Position numbers and translations under genes: made by a program. The notes beneath the pieces were generated by a model that saw nothing but the letters and a program-made list of their open reading frames with translations, ran no database searches and had not been told where the DNA came from. Shown here one piece after another: positions 23,313-32,904 of a DNA stretch of 33,820 nucleotides; the first letter of the stretch is position 1; each line of letters begins with the position of its first letter. The stretch covers positions 1-33,820 of the forward strand of contig JAEEYP010000107.1 of assembly GCA_016288155.1 (NCBI GenBank), in the 5' to 3' direction. The DNA comes from Clostridiales bacterium. Its GTDB lineage: Bacteria; Bacillota; Clostridia; Oscillospirales; CAG-272.

Positions 23313-24767
23313 ATGATCCATTTCTCCCGTGATTTTGTTCCCTTCTGGGACGATACGTGCATCGACTCTGCCCGCACGTCGGCGACGCTCTCCGTCAACC
23401 GCCCGCAGCGCGCCGGATCCGTTCTTCGCTTCGATCAGCCGTGGGAGGGAGACTCCCCCGATTATTTCACGATCATCCGGGACGGCGGTTTGTACCGTAT
23501 GTATTACAACGGCTTTTCTCTCAACGAATCCGACTTTCCGGCCCGCGTGCGGCTCTGTTATGCGGAAAGTACGGACGGGATCCATTGGGTGAAGCCAGAT
23601 CTCGGCATGTATGAGATCAACGGCAGCCGGCACAACAATGTCATCATGCCGATCAATGACAATTTTACCGTAATGATCGACCAAAATCCCGCCTGTCCGC
23701 CCGAGCACCGCTATAAGGCGCTGCTCGAGTTTCCGGACATCAGCACCTCCTCCGTGGCAAAGGAGGGTCAGAAGGGGCTCGGGCTGCTGTGCATGACGTC
23801 GGCGGACGGACTGCACTTCAATGAACACAGCATCATCTCGACCGGTCTGCAGTACGATTCCCAGAACACTCTGCACTACAATCCGCACCTCGGGAAGTAT
23901 TACGCCTTTATGCGCGGCTTCCGCGTCGTGGAGCAGACCACGAGGGAAACGCTGAACGAAACGAGCGTCCGCAGCATATACGTGAGCGAATCGGAGGATT
24001 TCGTCCGCTGGAGCGAGCCGGTACCGCTCGATTTCGGCGAGGCGGAAGACTGCCCGCTGTACACGAACTGCGTCTCCGCCTACCCGTACGACGACCGGCT
24101 GTATATCGGCTTCCCGACGCGGTACGTCGAGCGGAAGGAATGGACGCCGAACTACGACCGCCTCTGCGGAAAGGAGCGGCGGCTGGAGCGTATGAAGCTC
24201 TCTCCGCGCCTCGGCACCGTCGTAACGGACTGCGTCTTCATGCATTCGAGAGACATGTTCCGTTGGCACCGTTTCGACGAGGCGTTCATGATCCCCGGTC
24301 CGGAGAACGGTCTGAACTGGATCTACGGAGACTGCTATCCCGCCTTTTCCGCGCCGATCGAGACGCAGGCGGATCTCCCCGGCGAGCCGCCGGAGCTTTC
24401 GATGTACGCCGTCAGCAATCATTTCATGCCGGAACCGTCGGAGCTCATCCGCTATACGGTCCGCCGGGACGGCTTCGCCTCCTACAAAGCGACGTATAAG
24501 CCGCAGGTCCTGACAACGCTTCCCTTCACCTTCGAATCCGACGTGCTCGCGCTCAACTTCCGTACCTCCGCGCGCGGATACATCATCGTGCGCGTCCTCA
24601 CCGAAGGCGGCGATGTGATCCCCGGATACGAGACGTGCGAGCTGTTCGGCGACGCGCTCGCGCGTCCGGTCGACTTCCCGTCCCCGCTCGGCGAACTCAG
24701 CGGCCGCGCGGTGCGGATCGAATTCACGATGAGCGACGCCGAAGTGTACGCGATGCGTTTTCTGTGA
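23313..24767 (+). CDS. Beta-propeller glycosidase-like protein (GH32/GH43-like fold)
   Basis: The 484-residue product shows repeated blade-like patterns typical of five-bladed propeller glycosidases: DGGLYRMYYNGF, YAESTDGIHWVKPDLG, CMTSADGLHFNE, LGKYYAFMRGFR, VSESEDFVRWSEP and SRDMFRWHRFDEAF. The C-terminal 90 residues (from about TTLPFTFESDVLALNFRTSARGYIIV) form a beta-sandwich, as in GH32-like proteins. It has no signal peptide, so it probably acts in the cytoplasm on an imported oligosaccharide. The start follows AGGAGG by six bases. It is monocistronic and converges on a lipoprotein-nagA-oxidoreductase set, suggesting a shared carbohydrate theme. The exact family and substrate cannot be assigned by eye. 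Confidence 0.78.
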   Translation: MIHFSRDFVPFWDDTCIDSARTSATLSVNRPQRAGSVLRFDQPWEGDSPDYFTIIRDGGLYRMYYNGFSLNESDFPARVRLCYAESTDGIHWVKPDLGMYEINGSRHNNVIMPINDNFTVMIDQNPACPPEHRYKALLEFPDISTSSVAKEGQKGLGLLCMTSADGLHFNEHSIISTGLQYDSQNTLHYNPHLGKYYAFMRGFRVVEQTTRETLNETSVRSIYVSESEDFVRWSEPVPLDFGEAEDCPLYTNCVSAYPYDDRLYIGFPTRYVERKEWTPNYDRLCGKERRLERMKLSPRLGTVVTDCVFMHSRDMFRWHRFDEAFMIPGPENGLNWIYGDCYPAFSAPIETQADLPGEPPELSMYAVSNHFMPEPSELIRYTVRRDGFASYKATYKPQVLTTLPFTFESDVLALNFRTSARGYIIVRVLTEGGDVIPGYETCELFGDALARPVDFPSPLGELSGRAVRIEFTMSDAEVYAMRFL

Positions 24768-24790
24768 ACCGTCCGTCTTTCGCACCCGAC

Positions 24791-24836
24791 AAAAACCGCC
24801 TCGGGCGGGGATCTTCCCCGTCCGAGGCGGCTTTTT
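24791..24836. terminator. Bidirectional terminator between the glycosidase-like and lipoprotein genes
   Basis: A 15-bp stem (24796-24810 with 24816-24830, one G-T pair) has five A before it and five T after it, so it can end transcripts from both converging genes. Confidence 0.9.
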
Positions 24837-24843
24837 GTCGGAG

Positions 24844-27048
24844 TCAGTCTTCAAGGACCGTCACGGATTCTATAACGACTTTCTGCTGCGGCGCATAGGC
24901 GTCGTAATTGCGTTCTCCGGTCTCCTCGCCCAGCTTCGTCATGGAGAAATCCTCGATCTCCAGTTCATAGGCGCCGCTTGAAACAAACGACACCGTCGTC
25001 CGGGCGATCTCGATGCAGCCGCGGTAATCCAGATCGACCGCGATCTCGTATTCGTGCCACGCGCCGTCCGCGGCGAGCTTCTCGCTGACGGTTTTGTTCA
25101 AAGTCGCTTCGTACCACGCAGCGGAGGCCGTATGATCGCCCGAGCCGCGCAGATCGAACGACGCCTTGATCCGCAGCGTTTTTTTCGCGTCCGCTTTGGC
25201 GCGGAAGGTCAGAAGATACCGACCGCTTCCGCCCACCTCCAGCGGCTGCACGAGATTGTACCGGAGCGATTTTTCCTCGGACGCTCGGACCCGGATCGTT
25301 CCGCCCTCCGCCGTGATCTTCCGGTCCGTACCGCTCGGCGCCGCTGAGAAGAGATCCGTCTTCTCTTTGACGTAATTCGGGATACATCCGTCGAGCTGTA
25401 TTTTGAAATATCTGCCTTTTTCGCCGTCCCGGAAATCCGTTCCGTTGTCGGAGACGGTGATCGCCGTGTTTTCCGGGATGAAGGCGCCGTAACGGATCAG
25501 CAGATCGGACTTCTTCACCGTTTTGCCCGCGTCGAAGAGATAGGTGTTCCCGTCCGTCTGCACGAGCGTCGGATGAGGCGTGTTCTCCGCGAATCCGTCG
25601 TAGAGCACGTACCAGCCGTCCCCGGTCCTCCCGTCGTTGCCGACCTTGACATCGGGCGTATCGGTGAGCCCGGAAAAGATGCCGAACGCGAGCTTATAGA
25701 CACCGCTCTCCGCGTCGAAGCGGAACATGGACTCTGCGTGGTTCGTCTCGCTCTCCGTGTAAAGATCCCGTTTGCAGATCCACGCGGTGGGATCGACGCC
25801 GTCCAGGACGCACGTCGCCACGACCCGGTCGGCCTCGTCGAGCAGAGCGAGTTTGAAGGTGACGGGATCGAACAGCTTGGCGTTCCCGTCGTTCGTCCAG
25901 CGCATGAAGATCCGGGCATCCGCCCCGACGCCGAGAGTATCGGAGAACACGGCGTCCTCCAGGACGAAATGATACCCGATGGAATTGGTGACCTCCCGCA
26001 TGGCGCCGCCCAGATCGTTCAGCATCAGCATGCTGTCGGCATACGCGCCCATAGGCGCGTAGCACGCGCGGTTCTCGTTCAGAGTGCGCGTCAGTCTCTC
26101 CGCGTCCAGCCCCTCGCGCTGCTGCGCGAGATATCCGCCCGGCATCTCAAGGACGCTGATCGCCCGATTGACGCACCAGAGGACCTCGTCGCCCGCACAG
26201 GTGACGCCGCCGTATCCGTCGCGGCGGATGCCGACGCCCTGCTCCACCGCGTCGAGGAACACCTCTTTGTCCGCGTAGATCGAGCATCCGTCGCAGCCGA
26301 AGCCCCACGCGGTCACAAGCTTCGTCTTGCAGCCCCTGAATGCGTCGATATAGAGCTGCCAGCACCTCGCCATGACTTGAGTGTCGAGGCCGCCGTCCTG
26401 CTTCGTGCCGTCTCCGATCTCCAGCTGGGAATAGGAATTCTCGCCCCACGAGCCGAAGGAGCGGATGTCGATATACGCGATCCGCGGATCGTCGCCGTAG
26501 CGGGCGGCAAGCGCCCGGGCGAGCTGTCCCACTTTTTCGTAATACCCTTCGCCTGGATCGCGGTAGTCGACCACGTGCAGCGTGATATAGGTCCCGGAGG
26601 CGTTCAGGTTCACGCTCATTGCGGAGACGTTCACGTCGTCCCGGTCGCAGATGAATTTCGGCGTACAGTAATCGGCGGCGCTCGACGGATTGCACGCCAT
26701 GATGCCGAAGGCGAACTGTTTTCCCGCGGGAAGCTCGGCGATGGAGCGTTCGATAACGTCCCAGTCGTACACGCCGTCCGCGGTCTCGATATCGCTCCAC
26801 GCATACCGGCAGTACCCGAGGGACGCCAGCTCCCACGCTTCAGCGCTCTGGTTCACAAAAGAACCGGCGCCGTTGTCGTACGCGATCCATCCTTTATACG
26901 GGTTGACGAGCGGTTCGTCGTTTTTTGGAAGCGCCGCCGTGATGAAGCCCGTTTGGCTCCCCTTGACCGCCGCGCCGCCGTCGCCGCAGGAAGAAAAGAA
27001 CGGCAACGCCAGAGCAAAAAGCAGCGGCACGACGACGCACCTCTTCAT
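24844..27048 (-). CDS. DUF4832-like extracellular lipoprotein
   Basis: The 734-residue product has an N-terminal export signal with a cysteine at position 21 (FFSSCG, a slightly atypical lipobox). The next 400 residues resemble DUF4832-type proteins, which have a glycosidase-like barrel: NPYKGWIAYDNG, ETADGVYDWDVIERSIAEL, RIAYIDIRSFGSWGENS. A beta-rich domain and a likely carbohydrate-binding jelly roll (about 575-720, YLLTFRAKADAKKTLRIKAS) follow. It would be anchored on the cell surface and bind or cleave polysaccharide. Its ATG overlaps the nagA stop by one base and no Shine-Dalgarno is seen, so translation is coupled to nagA. The enzymatic activity of this family is not known to me. Confidence 0.78.
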   Translation of the reverse strand: MKRCVVVPLLFALALPFFSSCGDGGAAVKGSQTGFITAALPKNDEPLVNPYKGWIAYDNGAGSFVNQSAEAWELASLGYCRYAWSDIETADGVYDWDVIERSIAELPAGKQFAFGIMACNPSSAADYCTPKFICDRDDVNVSAMSVNLNASGTYITLHVVDYRDPGEGYYEKVGQLARALAARYGDDPRIAYIDIRSFGSWGENSYSQLEIGDGTKQDGGLDTQVMARCWQLYIDAFRGCKTKLVTAWGFGCDGCSIYADKEVFLDAVEQGVGIRRDGYGGVTCAGDEVLWCVNRAISVLEMPGGYLAQQREGLDAERLTRTLNENRACYAPMGAYADSMLMLNDLGGAMREVTNSIGYHFVLEDAVFSDTLGVGADARIFMRWTNDGNAKLFDPVTFKLALLDEADRVVATCVLDGVDPTAWICKRDLYTESETNHAESMFRFDAESGVYKLAFGIFSGLTDTPDVKVGNDGRTGDGWYVLYDGFAENTPHPTLVQTDGNTYLFDAGKTVKKSDLLIRYGAFIPENTAITVSDNGTDFRDGEKGRYFKIQLDGCIPNYVKEKTDLFSAAPSGTDRKITAEGGTIRVRASEEKSLRYNLVQPLEVGGSGRYLLTFRAKADAKKTLRIKASFDLRGSGDHTASAAWYEATLNKTVSEKLAADGAWHEYEIAVDLDYRGCIEIARTTVSFVSSGAYELEIEDFSMTKLGEETGERNYDAYAPQQKVVIESVTVLED

Positions 27049-28223
27049 CACGCGGTATGCGGCGCTGTCAGTACGCCGCTCCTGTCCTCGCCGCGAATGA
27101 AGATGCGGCGAATCTGAATGCCGTCGTCGAAAGCAAGAAGATCGGCGGGACAGCCGGGCGCGATCCGTCCGGCGGGGATGCCGAGGATCCGCGCGGGCGT
27201 CTCCGTCATCATTTTCACGGCGCGGGCAACGGTGACGCCGCACTCCTCGGTCAGGACGCGGATCAGCCGGTCCGCCGTCGCGATGCTCCCGGCGAAGGCG
27301 CTGCGGTCGCGCAGGCGGCACACGCCCTCCTCGATGACGTAGGCGATCCCGCCGGATACGCCCTCCTTCTCATCCGTTCCGGTGAGCGCAAGGCTGTCCG
27401 TGATGAGCGCGACGGCGTCGTCCCCCTTGATCTTCAAAATCATCCGGATGAGATCAGGCGGGAGATGCCGCCCGTCCGCGATGATCTCGCACGCGAGCTC
27501 GTCGTGCAGAAACGCGGACTCGATGACGCCGAGGCGGCGGAAGCCGTGATCCCGCGTGACGGTAGACGTGGCGGAATACAGATGCGTCACGAGACGGCAG
27601 CCGTTTGCGATCGCCCTCTCCATATCGGACCCGATCGCATCCGTGTGTCCGGCGGAAGGCAGGATCCCGTGAGCGCACAGAAAACGGCAGAACGACCCGT
27701 CCCGGTCGTGTTCCGGCGCATACGTCCAGCGGACGACCGCGCCGGGAAAATCGCGCACGAGCGCTTCGTATTCCGCGGGGATCGGCTCCGTGATGGAGCT
27801 CGGATTCTGCGCGCCGCACTGCGCGACGGAAAGATACGGTCCCTCCATATGTACGCCGAGGATCGTGCCGGGAAAGCGGCCGCTGCGGCGCGCTTCGTCG
27901 ATCGCGGCGACGCCCGCGTGCATCTCCTCCATGGGAGCGGCGGAAAGCGTCGGCAGGATCGTCGTCGTACCGTGACGGAAATGGAACAGCGCCGCTTCGA
28001 TCACGTCGTCCGCCGTGCCGTCGAGAAACGGACGCCCGCCGCCGCCGTGCGTGTGCATATCGATCCATCCCGCGCTGAGGTACAGCCCGCGCAATTCGAC
28101 CGTTTCATCAGCGCCGCACGCTTCGGGGAGGATCGCCTCGACCACGCCGTCGCGCACGAATACCGCCCCGGAAAACTCCCGACCACCGGCAAGGATCCTG
28201 TCCGAAAGAAAACACTGCGTCAT
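27048..28223 (-). CDS. nagA: N-acetylglucosamine-6-phosphate deacetylase
   Basis: The 391-residue product is an amidohydrolase of the NagA type, which removes acetate from N-acetylglucosamine 6-phosphate in the cytoplasm. Expected metal and substrate motifs are present: DMHTHGGGG, HMEGPYL, SAGHTDA, THLYSAT (commonly THLFNAM in relatives), IADGRHLPP and LITDSLALTG. The start has GGAGGG nine bases upstream. It follows the Gfo/Idh/MocA gene by 30 bases and overlaps the lipoprotein gene downstream by one base. No nagB deaminase gene lies in the window, so the pathway must be completed elsewhere or the natural substrate is a related acetamido sugar. Confidence 0.93.
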   Translation of the reverse strand: MTQCFLSDRILAGGREFSGAVFVRDGVVEAILPEACGADETVELRGLYLSAGWIDMHTHGGGGRPFLDGTADDVIEAALFHFRHGTTTILPTLSAAPMEEMHAGVAAIDEARRSGRFPGTILGVHMEGPYLSVAQCGAQNPSSITEPIPAEYEALVRDFPGAVVRWTYAPEHDRDGSFCRFLCAHGILPSAGHTDAIGSDMERAIANGCRLVTHLYSATSTVTRDHGFRRLGVIESAFLHDELACEIIADGRHLPPDLIRMILKIKGDDAVALITDSLALTGTDEKEGVSGGIAYVIEEGVCRLRDRSAFAGSIATADRLIRVLTEECGVTVARAVKMMTETPARILGIPAGRIAPGCPADLLAFDDGIQIRRIFIRGEDRSGVLTAPHTA

Positions 28224-28253
28224 AGTTTGCCCTCCAGGACCGCATGGTCCGCA

Positions 28254-29324
28254 TCAATACTTCATGGGGAGCGGGTTGTCGGCGTGCACCTTCTCGATGA
28301 CGCCGATGATCTCCTCCACCTTTTCCGGCGGGACGGACAGCGGCGTATGCGCCGTCAGCGCTCCGTACAGCTCTTCATAGAACGAGGAAGTACCGACGTC
28401 GAAGGCGTTGCCGCTGTAGTTCCCGCTCTCCTTGTGCCAGTTGAGCTTTTCCGAACAATAGATGGGATTGTGATCCGCGTCGCGCAGCGTCTCGCGCTGC
28501 ACGGGCTTTATCGGATCCTCCTCTTCCGTCCAGTACTGGAGCTCGTACGCGCCGGTCGTCGTGCGCAGCGCGCCGCGCGTACCGGTCACTTTGAGCGTAT
28601 AGCCGGAATACGGATCGACCGCGCTGATCTCCAGATCGACGAGCGGCTTGCCCGGCGCGGTAAGCAGGATCTTGGCATAGTCTTCCGCGTCGCCGCTCGT
28701 CACGGCGGTATCCAGCCGTGAATAGACGACGCGCGTCTCTTTATCAAAGCCGAGGAAGCCGAGCGCCATGCCGATCGGATGCGGCCCAGTGTTGTATACG
28801 CTGCCGCCCATCATGCCCTGCATCGTCTGCCAGTCCCAGCGGCGTCCGTAGCCGTTGTAACGGATGCTGATCTCCACGATGCGTCCGAGTATCCCGCTTT
28901 CGATGCGGCGCAGCGTTTCCCGGTAAAAGGGCGCGAAAAAGGTCTGTTGGAACACGGCGAGCTGCACGCCGTGCTCCCGGGCGGTGCGGATGAGATCCTC
29001 GCACTCGAAGCGGTTGCGGGCAAAGGGCTTTTCGACGAGCACGTTCTTTCCGTGCGCAAGCAGATCGCGGGCGATCGGATAATGCATCGATGAATACGAA
29101 GCGTTTACGACGAGATCGATATCGTCCCGCTCATAGAGTTCCCGGTAATCCGCGCAGGTATCGCAGCCGGGATACAGCGCCGCGGCGCGTTCGCGGCTGA
29201 CGGCATCCCCGTCCACCACGCAGCGCACCGCATAGTGCGTGTTCGCCTCCGAGCGGAAATACGCGCCGTGAATGTTCTTTCCGCTCCGTCCCTGCCCGAT
29301 CAGGGCTACGCGCAGTCGTTCCAT
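28254..29324 (-). CDS. Gfo/Idh/MocA family NAD(P)-dependent oxidoreductase
   Basis: The 356-residue product has the N-terminal Rossmann motif (VALIGQGRSGKNIHGAYF), the family motif VEKPFARN with catalytic lysine K99, and a C-terminal sheet domain beginning near residue 125. The usual later histidine is present in GGSVYNTGPHPIG. Members oxidise or reduce sugars, sugar acids or inositols. Two adjacent ATG codons exist; the second at 29324 is chosen because GGGAGG is then six bases away rather than three. It is 30 bases upstream of nagA, consistent with amino sugar or glycoside degradation. mnmA ends 56 bases upstream, with no terminator evident between them. Confidence 0.9.
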   Translation of the reverse strand: MERLRVALIGQGRSGKNIHGAYFRSEANTHYAVRCVVDGDAVSRERAAALYPGCDTCADYRELYERDDIDLVVNASYSSMHYPIARDLLAHGKNVLVEKPFARNRFECEDLIRTAREHGVQLAVFQQTFFAPFYRETLRRIESGILGRIVEISIRYNGYGRRWDWQTMQGMMGGSVYNTGPHPIGMALGFLGFDKETRVVYSRLDTAVTSGDAEDYAKILLTAPGKPLVDLEISAVDPYSGYTLKVTGTRGALRTTTGAYELQYWTEEEDPIKPVQRETLRDADHNPIYCSEKLNWHKESGNYSGNAFDVGTSSFYEELYGALTAHTPLSVPPEKVEEIIGVIEKVHADNPLPMKY

Positions 29325-29380
29325 CATGAACCTCCCGTATGTATGAAATGAAATATGGATTTCAGGTTTGTCCGTCCCTC

Positions 29381-30457
29381 TTATCGTCCCGGAACGCAAA
29401 GGATCCCGCCGCCGAGGACGGTATCTCCGTCGTAGAACACCGCCGCCTGTCCGGGCGCCGGCGCGGGCTGCGGCACGGCGAACTCGATGCGCACGCCGTC
29501 CCCGTGCGGACGGACGGTCGCTTCCGGCGCCGTCTGATGATACCGGAGACGGACGCGGCAGTGCAGCGGAAAAGCCGGCGCTTCCCCCGAGATCCAGTGC
29601 ACGTCTTCCGTATCCGCCCACTCCCGCATCAGCTGCGCTTTCGTTCCGAGCGTCACCGTGTTCGTACCCGGATCGACGGAACAGACGTACAGCCGCTCCG
29701 TCGAGGAGATACCGAGACCGCGCCGCTGACCGACCGTATAGTGCGTGATCCCTTCATGGCGGCCGAGCACGGCGCCGCCGACGTCGAGAAAATCACCGGG
29801 CGGCGCCGCGCAGCCGAGGATCCGCGCGACGGCGGCGGCATGATCGCCGTCCGGCACGAAGCATATGTCCTGACTGTCCCGTTTCCCTGCGTTGACGAAT
29901 CCGAGAGCCTGCGCGATCCGCCGCGTTTCCTCCTTCGCAACGTCACCGAGCGGGAACGCGGTATGCGCGAGCTCATCCTGTCCGAGACGGTACAGCACGT
30001 AGCTCTGATCCTTCTCCCGATCCGCCGCGCAGCGCAGATAATACCGATCACCGTCGCGCCCGATGCGGGCGTAATGTCCGGTCGCCACGCAGTCGCAGCC
30101 GAGCTCCCGCGCCCTTTGGTACAGCTTTCCGAATTTCAGGAAGCGGTTGCAGTCGATGCAGGGATTCGGCGTCCGCCCGGCGGCGTACGACTCCGCAAAA
30201 CGCCGCATGACCTCCGTCCGGAATTCCTCCGAAAAATTGAAGACGTAATACGGGATGCCGAGCCGGCGCGCGACGGCGCGCGCGTCCTCGACGTCCTCGA
30301 TCGAACAGCAGCTCCGCTCATCCGGATCCGCCTCCTCCCCCGCCGGGCGGGAGAAGAGCTTCATCGTACAGCCGATGCAGTCGTATCCGGCTTCCTTCAT
30401 GCGATAGGCAGCGACGCTCGAATCGACGCCGCCGCTCATGGCGATCAATGCCTTCAT
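29381..30457 (-). CDS. mnmA: tRNA-specific 2-thiouridylase MnmA
   Basis: The 358-residue product makes the 2-thio group of wobble uridine in tRNAs for Lys, Glu and Gln. It has the PP-loop SGGVDSS (8-14) for ATP binding, the two catalytic cysteines (C100 in TPNPCIDCN and C199 in DICFVPDGD), and the conserved GHYARI and THYTVGQRRGLGIS. The length is normal. The start follows AAAGGTGG. A cysteine desulfurase gene ends 19 bases upstream, the likely sulfur donor, an arrangement also known in Bacillus subtilis (yrvO-mnmA). Confidence 0.96.
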   Translation of the reverse strand: MKALIAMSGGVDSSVAAYRMKEAGYDCIGCTMKLFSRPAGEEADPDERSCCSIEDVEDARAVARRLGIPYYVFNFSEEFRTEVMRRFAESYAAGRTPNPCIDCNRFLKFGKLYQRARELGCDCVATGHYARIGRDGDRYYLRCAADREKDQSYVLYRLGQDELAHTAFPLGDVAKEETRRIAQALGFVNAGKRDSQDICFVPDGDHAAAVARILGCAAPPGDFLDVGGAVLGRHEGITHYTVGQRRGLGISSTERLYVCSVDPGTNTVTLGTKAQLMREWADTEDVHWISGEAPAFPLHCRVRLRYHQTAPEATVRPHGDGVRIEFAVPQPAPAPGQAAVFYDGDTVLGGGILCVPGR

Positions 30458-30476
30458 CCGCTGCCACCTTTTCTTT

Positions 30477-31658
30477 TTATTCGTCCGACCGTTCCGACGC
30501 GGCGCCCGTACATTCCCTGAGATAGGCGACGGAGCGCCGGACGACGTCGACGATATACCCGATCTCTTCCTCCGTCGTCTCCGCGGAGATCGTCAGCCGG
30601 AGCGCGCCGCGCGCCAGATCCGGAGAACGTCCGAGGGCGAGCAGGACGTGGCTCGGCGCATACGCGGCGGAGGTACAGGCGGAACCGACGGAGGCGTATA
30701 CGCCGCATCGGTCAAGCTGCCAAAGGAGCGCCTCCCCCTCGATCCCCGAAAAACAGAAGCTGACGTTTCCCGGCAGGCGGCGCACCGGATCGCCGTTGAG
30801 CACGGCGCCGGGGATGCCGGACAGCCCGGCGATCAGCCGGTCGCGCAGCGCGGCGGTGTGCGCCGCATCCTTTTCACGACGCCGGCACGACTCCTCCAGC
30901 GCGGCGGCCATGCCGACGATCGCCGCGATATTCTCCGTACCGGCGCGCCGTCCGCCTTCCTGCCCTCCCCCTTCGATCAGCGATGCCGGAGAGACGCCGC
31001 GCCGCACGTACAGCGCGCCGATCCCCTTCGGTCCGTGAAATTTGTGCGCGGACAGAGAGAGCAGATCGACGGACAGCTCGTCCGTGCAAATCGGCAGATG
31101 CCCCGCCGTCTGGACGGCGTCCGTGTGAAAGAGCACGCCCGCCTCCCGGCAGACCGCGCCGATCTCCCCGATCGGCTGGACCGTACCGATCTCATTGTTC
31201 GCGTGCATCACGCTCACGAAGACCGTGTCCCGCCGGATCGCCGCGCGGACGTCTTCCGTCCGGACGATCCCGTCCTCCGGGACGGGAAGGAGCGTGACGT
31301 CGTATCCTTCTCGTGCGAGCCGCTCGAGCGGACGGAGCACCGCGTGGTGTTCGACGGCGGTGGAGATCACGTGTCTCTTTCCCGCCGCCGCCCCGAGGCG
31401 CGCGGCGGTCAGGATCGCCTGATTGTCCGATTCACTGCCCCCGGAGGTAAAAACGATCTCCTCCGGCTCAGCACCGAGACAGGCGGCGATCCGCTCCCTT
31501 GCCTCGCGCAGCGCGCGCGCCGCTTCCCTTCCGGGCGCGTGCGTACTGGAGGGATTGCCGCAGCACTGCCGCAGATAAGGGAGCATCGCCTGAAACGCCG
31601 TCTCGGACAGCGGCGTCGTCGCGGCGTTGTCCGCGTATACGTGCATTCGTGCGTCCAT
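30477..31658 (-). CDS. Cysteine desulfurase, NifS/IscS family
   Basis: The 393-residue product is a PLP-dependent enzyme that takes sulfur from cysteine. Motifs are YADNAATTP, SGGSESDNQAI, the PLP lysine in SAHKFHGPKG (K206), and the catalytic cysteine in GSACTSAAYAPSHVL (C328). The short active-site loop fits the NifS/IscS (group I) class. The start follows AAAGGGA; a second in-frame ATG 12 bases later lacks as good a site. It lies just before mnmA on the same strand, so it probably serves tRNA thiolation and perhaps iron-sulfur assembly; no iscU or sufU gene is in the window. Confidence 0.95.
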   Translation of the reverse strand: MDARMHVYADNAATTPLSETAFQAMLPYLRQCCGNPSSTHAPGREAARALREARERIAACLGAEPEEIVFTSGGSESDNQAILTAARLGAAAGKRHVISTAVEHHAVLRPLERLAREGYDVTLLPVPEDGIVRTEDVRAAIRRDTVFVSVMHANNEIGTVQPIGEIGAVCREAGVLFHTDAVQTAGHLPICTDELSVDLLSLSAHKFHGPKGIGALYVRRGVSPASLIEGGGQEGGRRAGTENIAAIVGMAAALEESCRRREKDAAHTAALRDRLIAGLSGIPGAVLNGDPVRRLPGNVSFCFSGIEGEALLWQLDRCGVYASVGSACTSAAYAPSHVLLALGRSPDLARGALRLTISAETTEEEIGYIVDVVRRSVAYLRECTGAASERSDE

Positions 31659-31682
31659 CAGATCCCTTTCCGTATCGCCGTG

Positions 31683-32138
31683 TCAGAAGCGATCCTCCAG
31701 TTCCCGGAGCATCGCCACACGCCCGGCGTGACGCCCGCCTTCGAAGGCATGCGTGAGGAATGCCTCGAGGATCGTCAGCGCCAACCCCTCGCCTACGACG
31801 CGCGCGCCGATGCAGAGAACGTTCGCATCGTTGTGACGGCGCGTCATCTCCGCGGAGTACGGCTCGGAACAGCAGGCGGCGCGGATCCCGCGTATCTTGT
31901 TCGCGGCAAGGCTCATGCCGATCCCCGTGCCGCAGACGAGCACGGCGAGCGACGCCTTTCCCTCCGTGACGGCGCGGCAGGCGGGCTCCGCGTACTGCGG
32001 ATAATCGCAGCGTTCGTCGCTCCACGTTCCGAAGTCGATCACGTCCCAGCCCTGCCCCTTGAGATACGCAAGGATGGGCTCCTTCAAAGAGAATCCGCCG
32101 TGGTCACAGGCAAAGGCGATCGTTTTGTTTTCCATCAT
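31683..32138 (-). CDS. rpiB: Ribose-5-phosphate isomerase B
   Basis: The 151-residue product matches RpiB/LacAB isomerases: ACDHGGFSLK at the N-terminus, the active cysteine C69 in VLVCGTGIGMS, then KIRGIRAAC and RRHNDANVLCIGAR. It interconverts ribulose 5-phosphate and ribose 5-phosphate in the cytoplasm. Two ATG codons are adjacent; the upstream one has GGGAGGA five bases away. It sits between tsaB (49 bases upstream) and the desulfurase gene (24 bases downstream), all in one orientation. A LacA/LacB-type role is less likely because there is no second subunit. Confidence 0.94.
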   Translation of the reverse strand: MMENKTIAFACDHGGFSLKEPILAYLKGQGWDVIDFGTWSDERCDYPQYAEPACRAVTEGKASLAVLVCGTGIGMSLAANKIRGIRAACCSEPYSAEMTRRHNDANVLCIGARVVGEGLALTILEAFLTHAFEGGRHAGRVAMLRELEDRF

Positions 32139-32187
32139 GTATTCCTCCCGACGTGTCGTCGTTGTATCTTTCTTCTATATCTTCCAT

Positions 32188-32904
32188 CTATTCTTCGGCG
32201 TTTGCCGAAAGACGTTCGTCCCGTTCCCGCTCCGCCTGCGTCTTACGCAGATACGAAACGGTAAGCGCCTCGGGCGTAAAAACGGACGGATCCGGCGCCG
32301 CGCGAAGGATCGCCTCCGCGGCCTCCGCCACGGCGAACGCGCCGGGACTGCGCCAGCACGGCGGCGTCGCCGTCAGGCGCGGATGCGTGACGAACGGCAG
32401 CGCGCTTTCATAGCCGTCGCCCGTCAGGCGGATCGGTTCGTCGTAGGGCGCGAGCGCCGCGTCGAGACCGTCGGCGGGCAATATCCCGTCCTCGCTCAAC
32501 CGTTCGACCGCTCCGTCCCGGATCCGGAACAGCGCCGTATAATACCGTCCGCGGCGCGCTCCGATCAGAGGACAGACGATCCCGTCGGCATACCGCATCC
32601 CATACGCCATCGCAAGGAGCGAGGACACGCCGACGCACGGTTTATTCCTTCCGAACGCAAGTCCCTTCAGCGTGGCGGCGCCGATGCGCACGCCGGTAAA
32701 GGAACCCGGTCCCTTCGCGCAGGCGAACAGATCGATCTCTCCGAGGGAGACGTCGGCAAATCTCATGATCTGTTCGACCATCGGCAGAAGGACGGTACTG
32801 TGCGAATGCGGAGAAAGCAATGAATCCTGTGCGAGCGGCACGCCGTCCCGACTGAGCGCGGCGGACGCGAGCAGCGCGGTACTGTCCAATGCGAGCGTCA
32901 GCAT
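32188..32904 (-). CDS. tsaB: tRNA threonylcarbamoyladenosine biosynthesis protein TsaB
   Basis: The 238-residue product is the TsaB partner of TsaD in making t6A37 of ANN-decoding tRNAs. It starts with LTLALDSTALLASAAL and has the family signature AKGPGSFTGVRIGAATLKGLAF, followed by CPLIGARRGRYYTALF. There is no full set of ATP-binding residues, as expected for TsaB. The start lies within the last codons of tsaE (7-base overlap) with GGAGGA upstream. tsaD is not in the window. Confidence 0.95.
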   Translation of the reverse strand: MLTLALDSTALLASAALSRDGVPLAQDSLLSPHSHSTVLLPMVEQIMRFADVSLGEIDLFACAKGPGSFTGVRIGAATLKGLAFGRNKPCVGVSSLLAMAYGMRYADGIVCPLIGARRGRYYTALFRIRDGAVERLSEDGILPADGLDAALAPYDEPIRLTGDGYESALPFVTHPRLTATPPCWRSPGAFAVAEAAEAILRAAPDPSVFTPEALTVSYLRKTQAERERDERLSANAEE

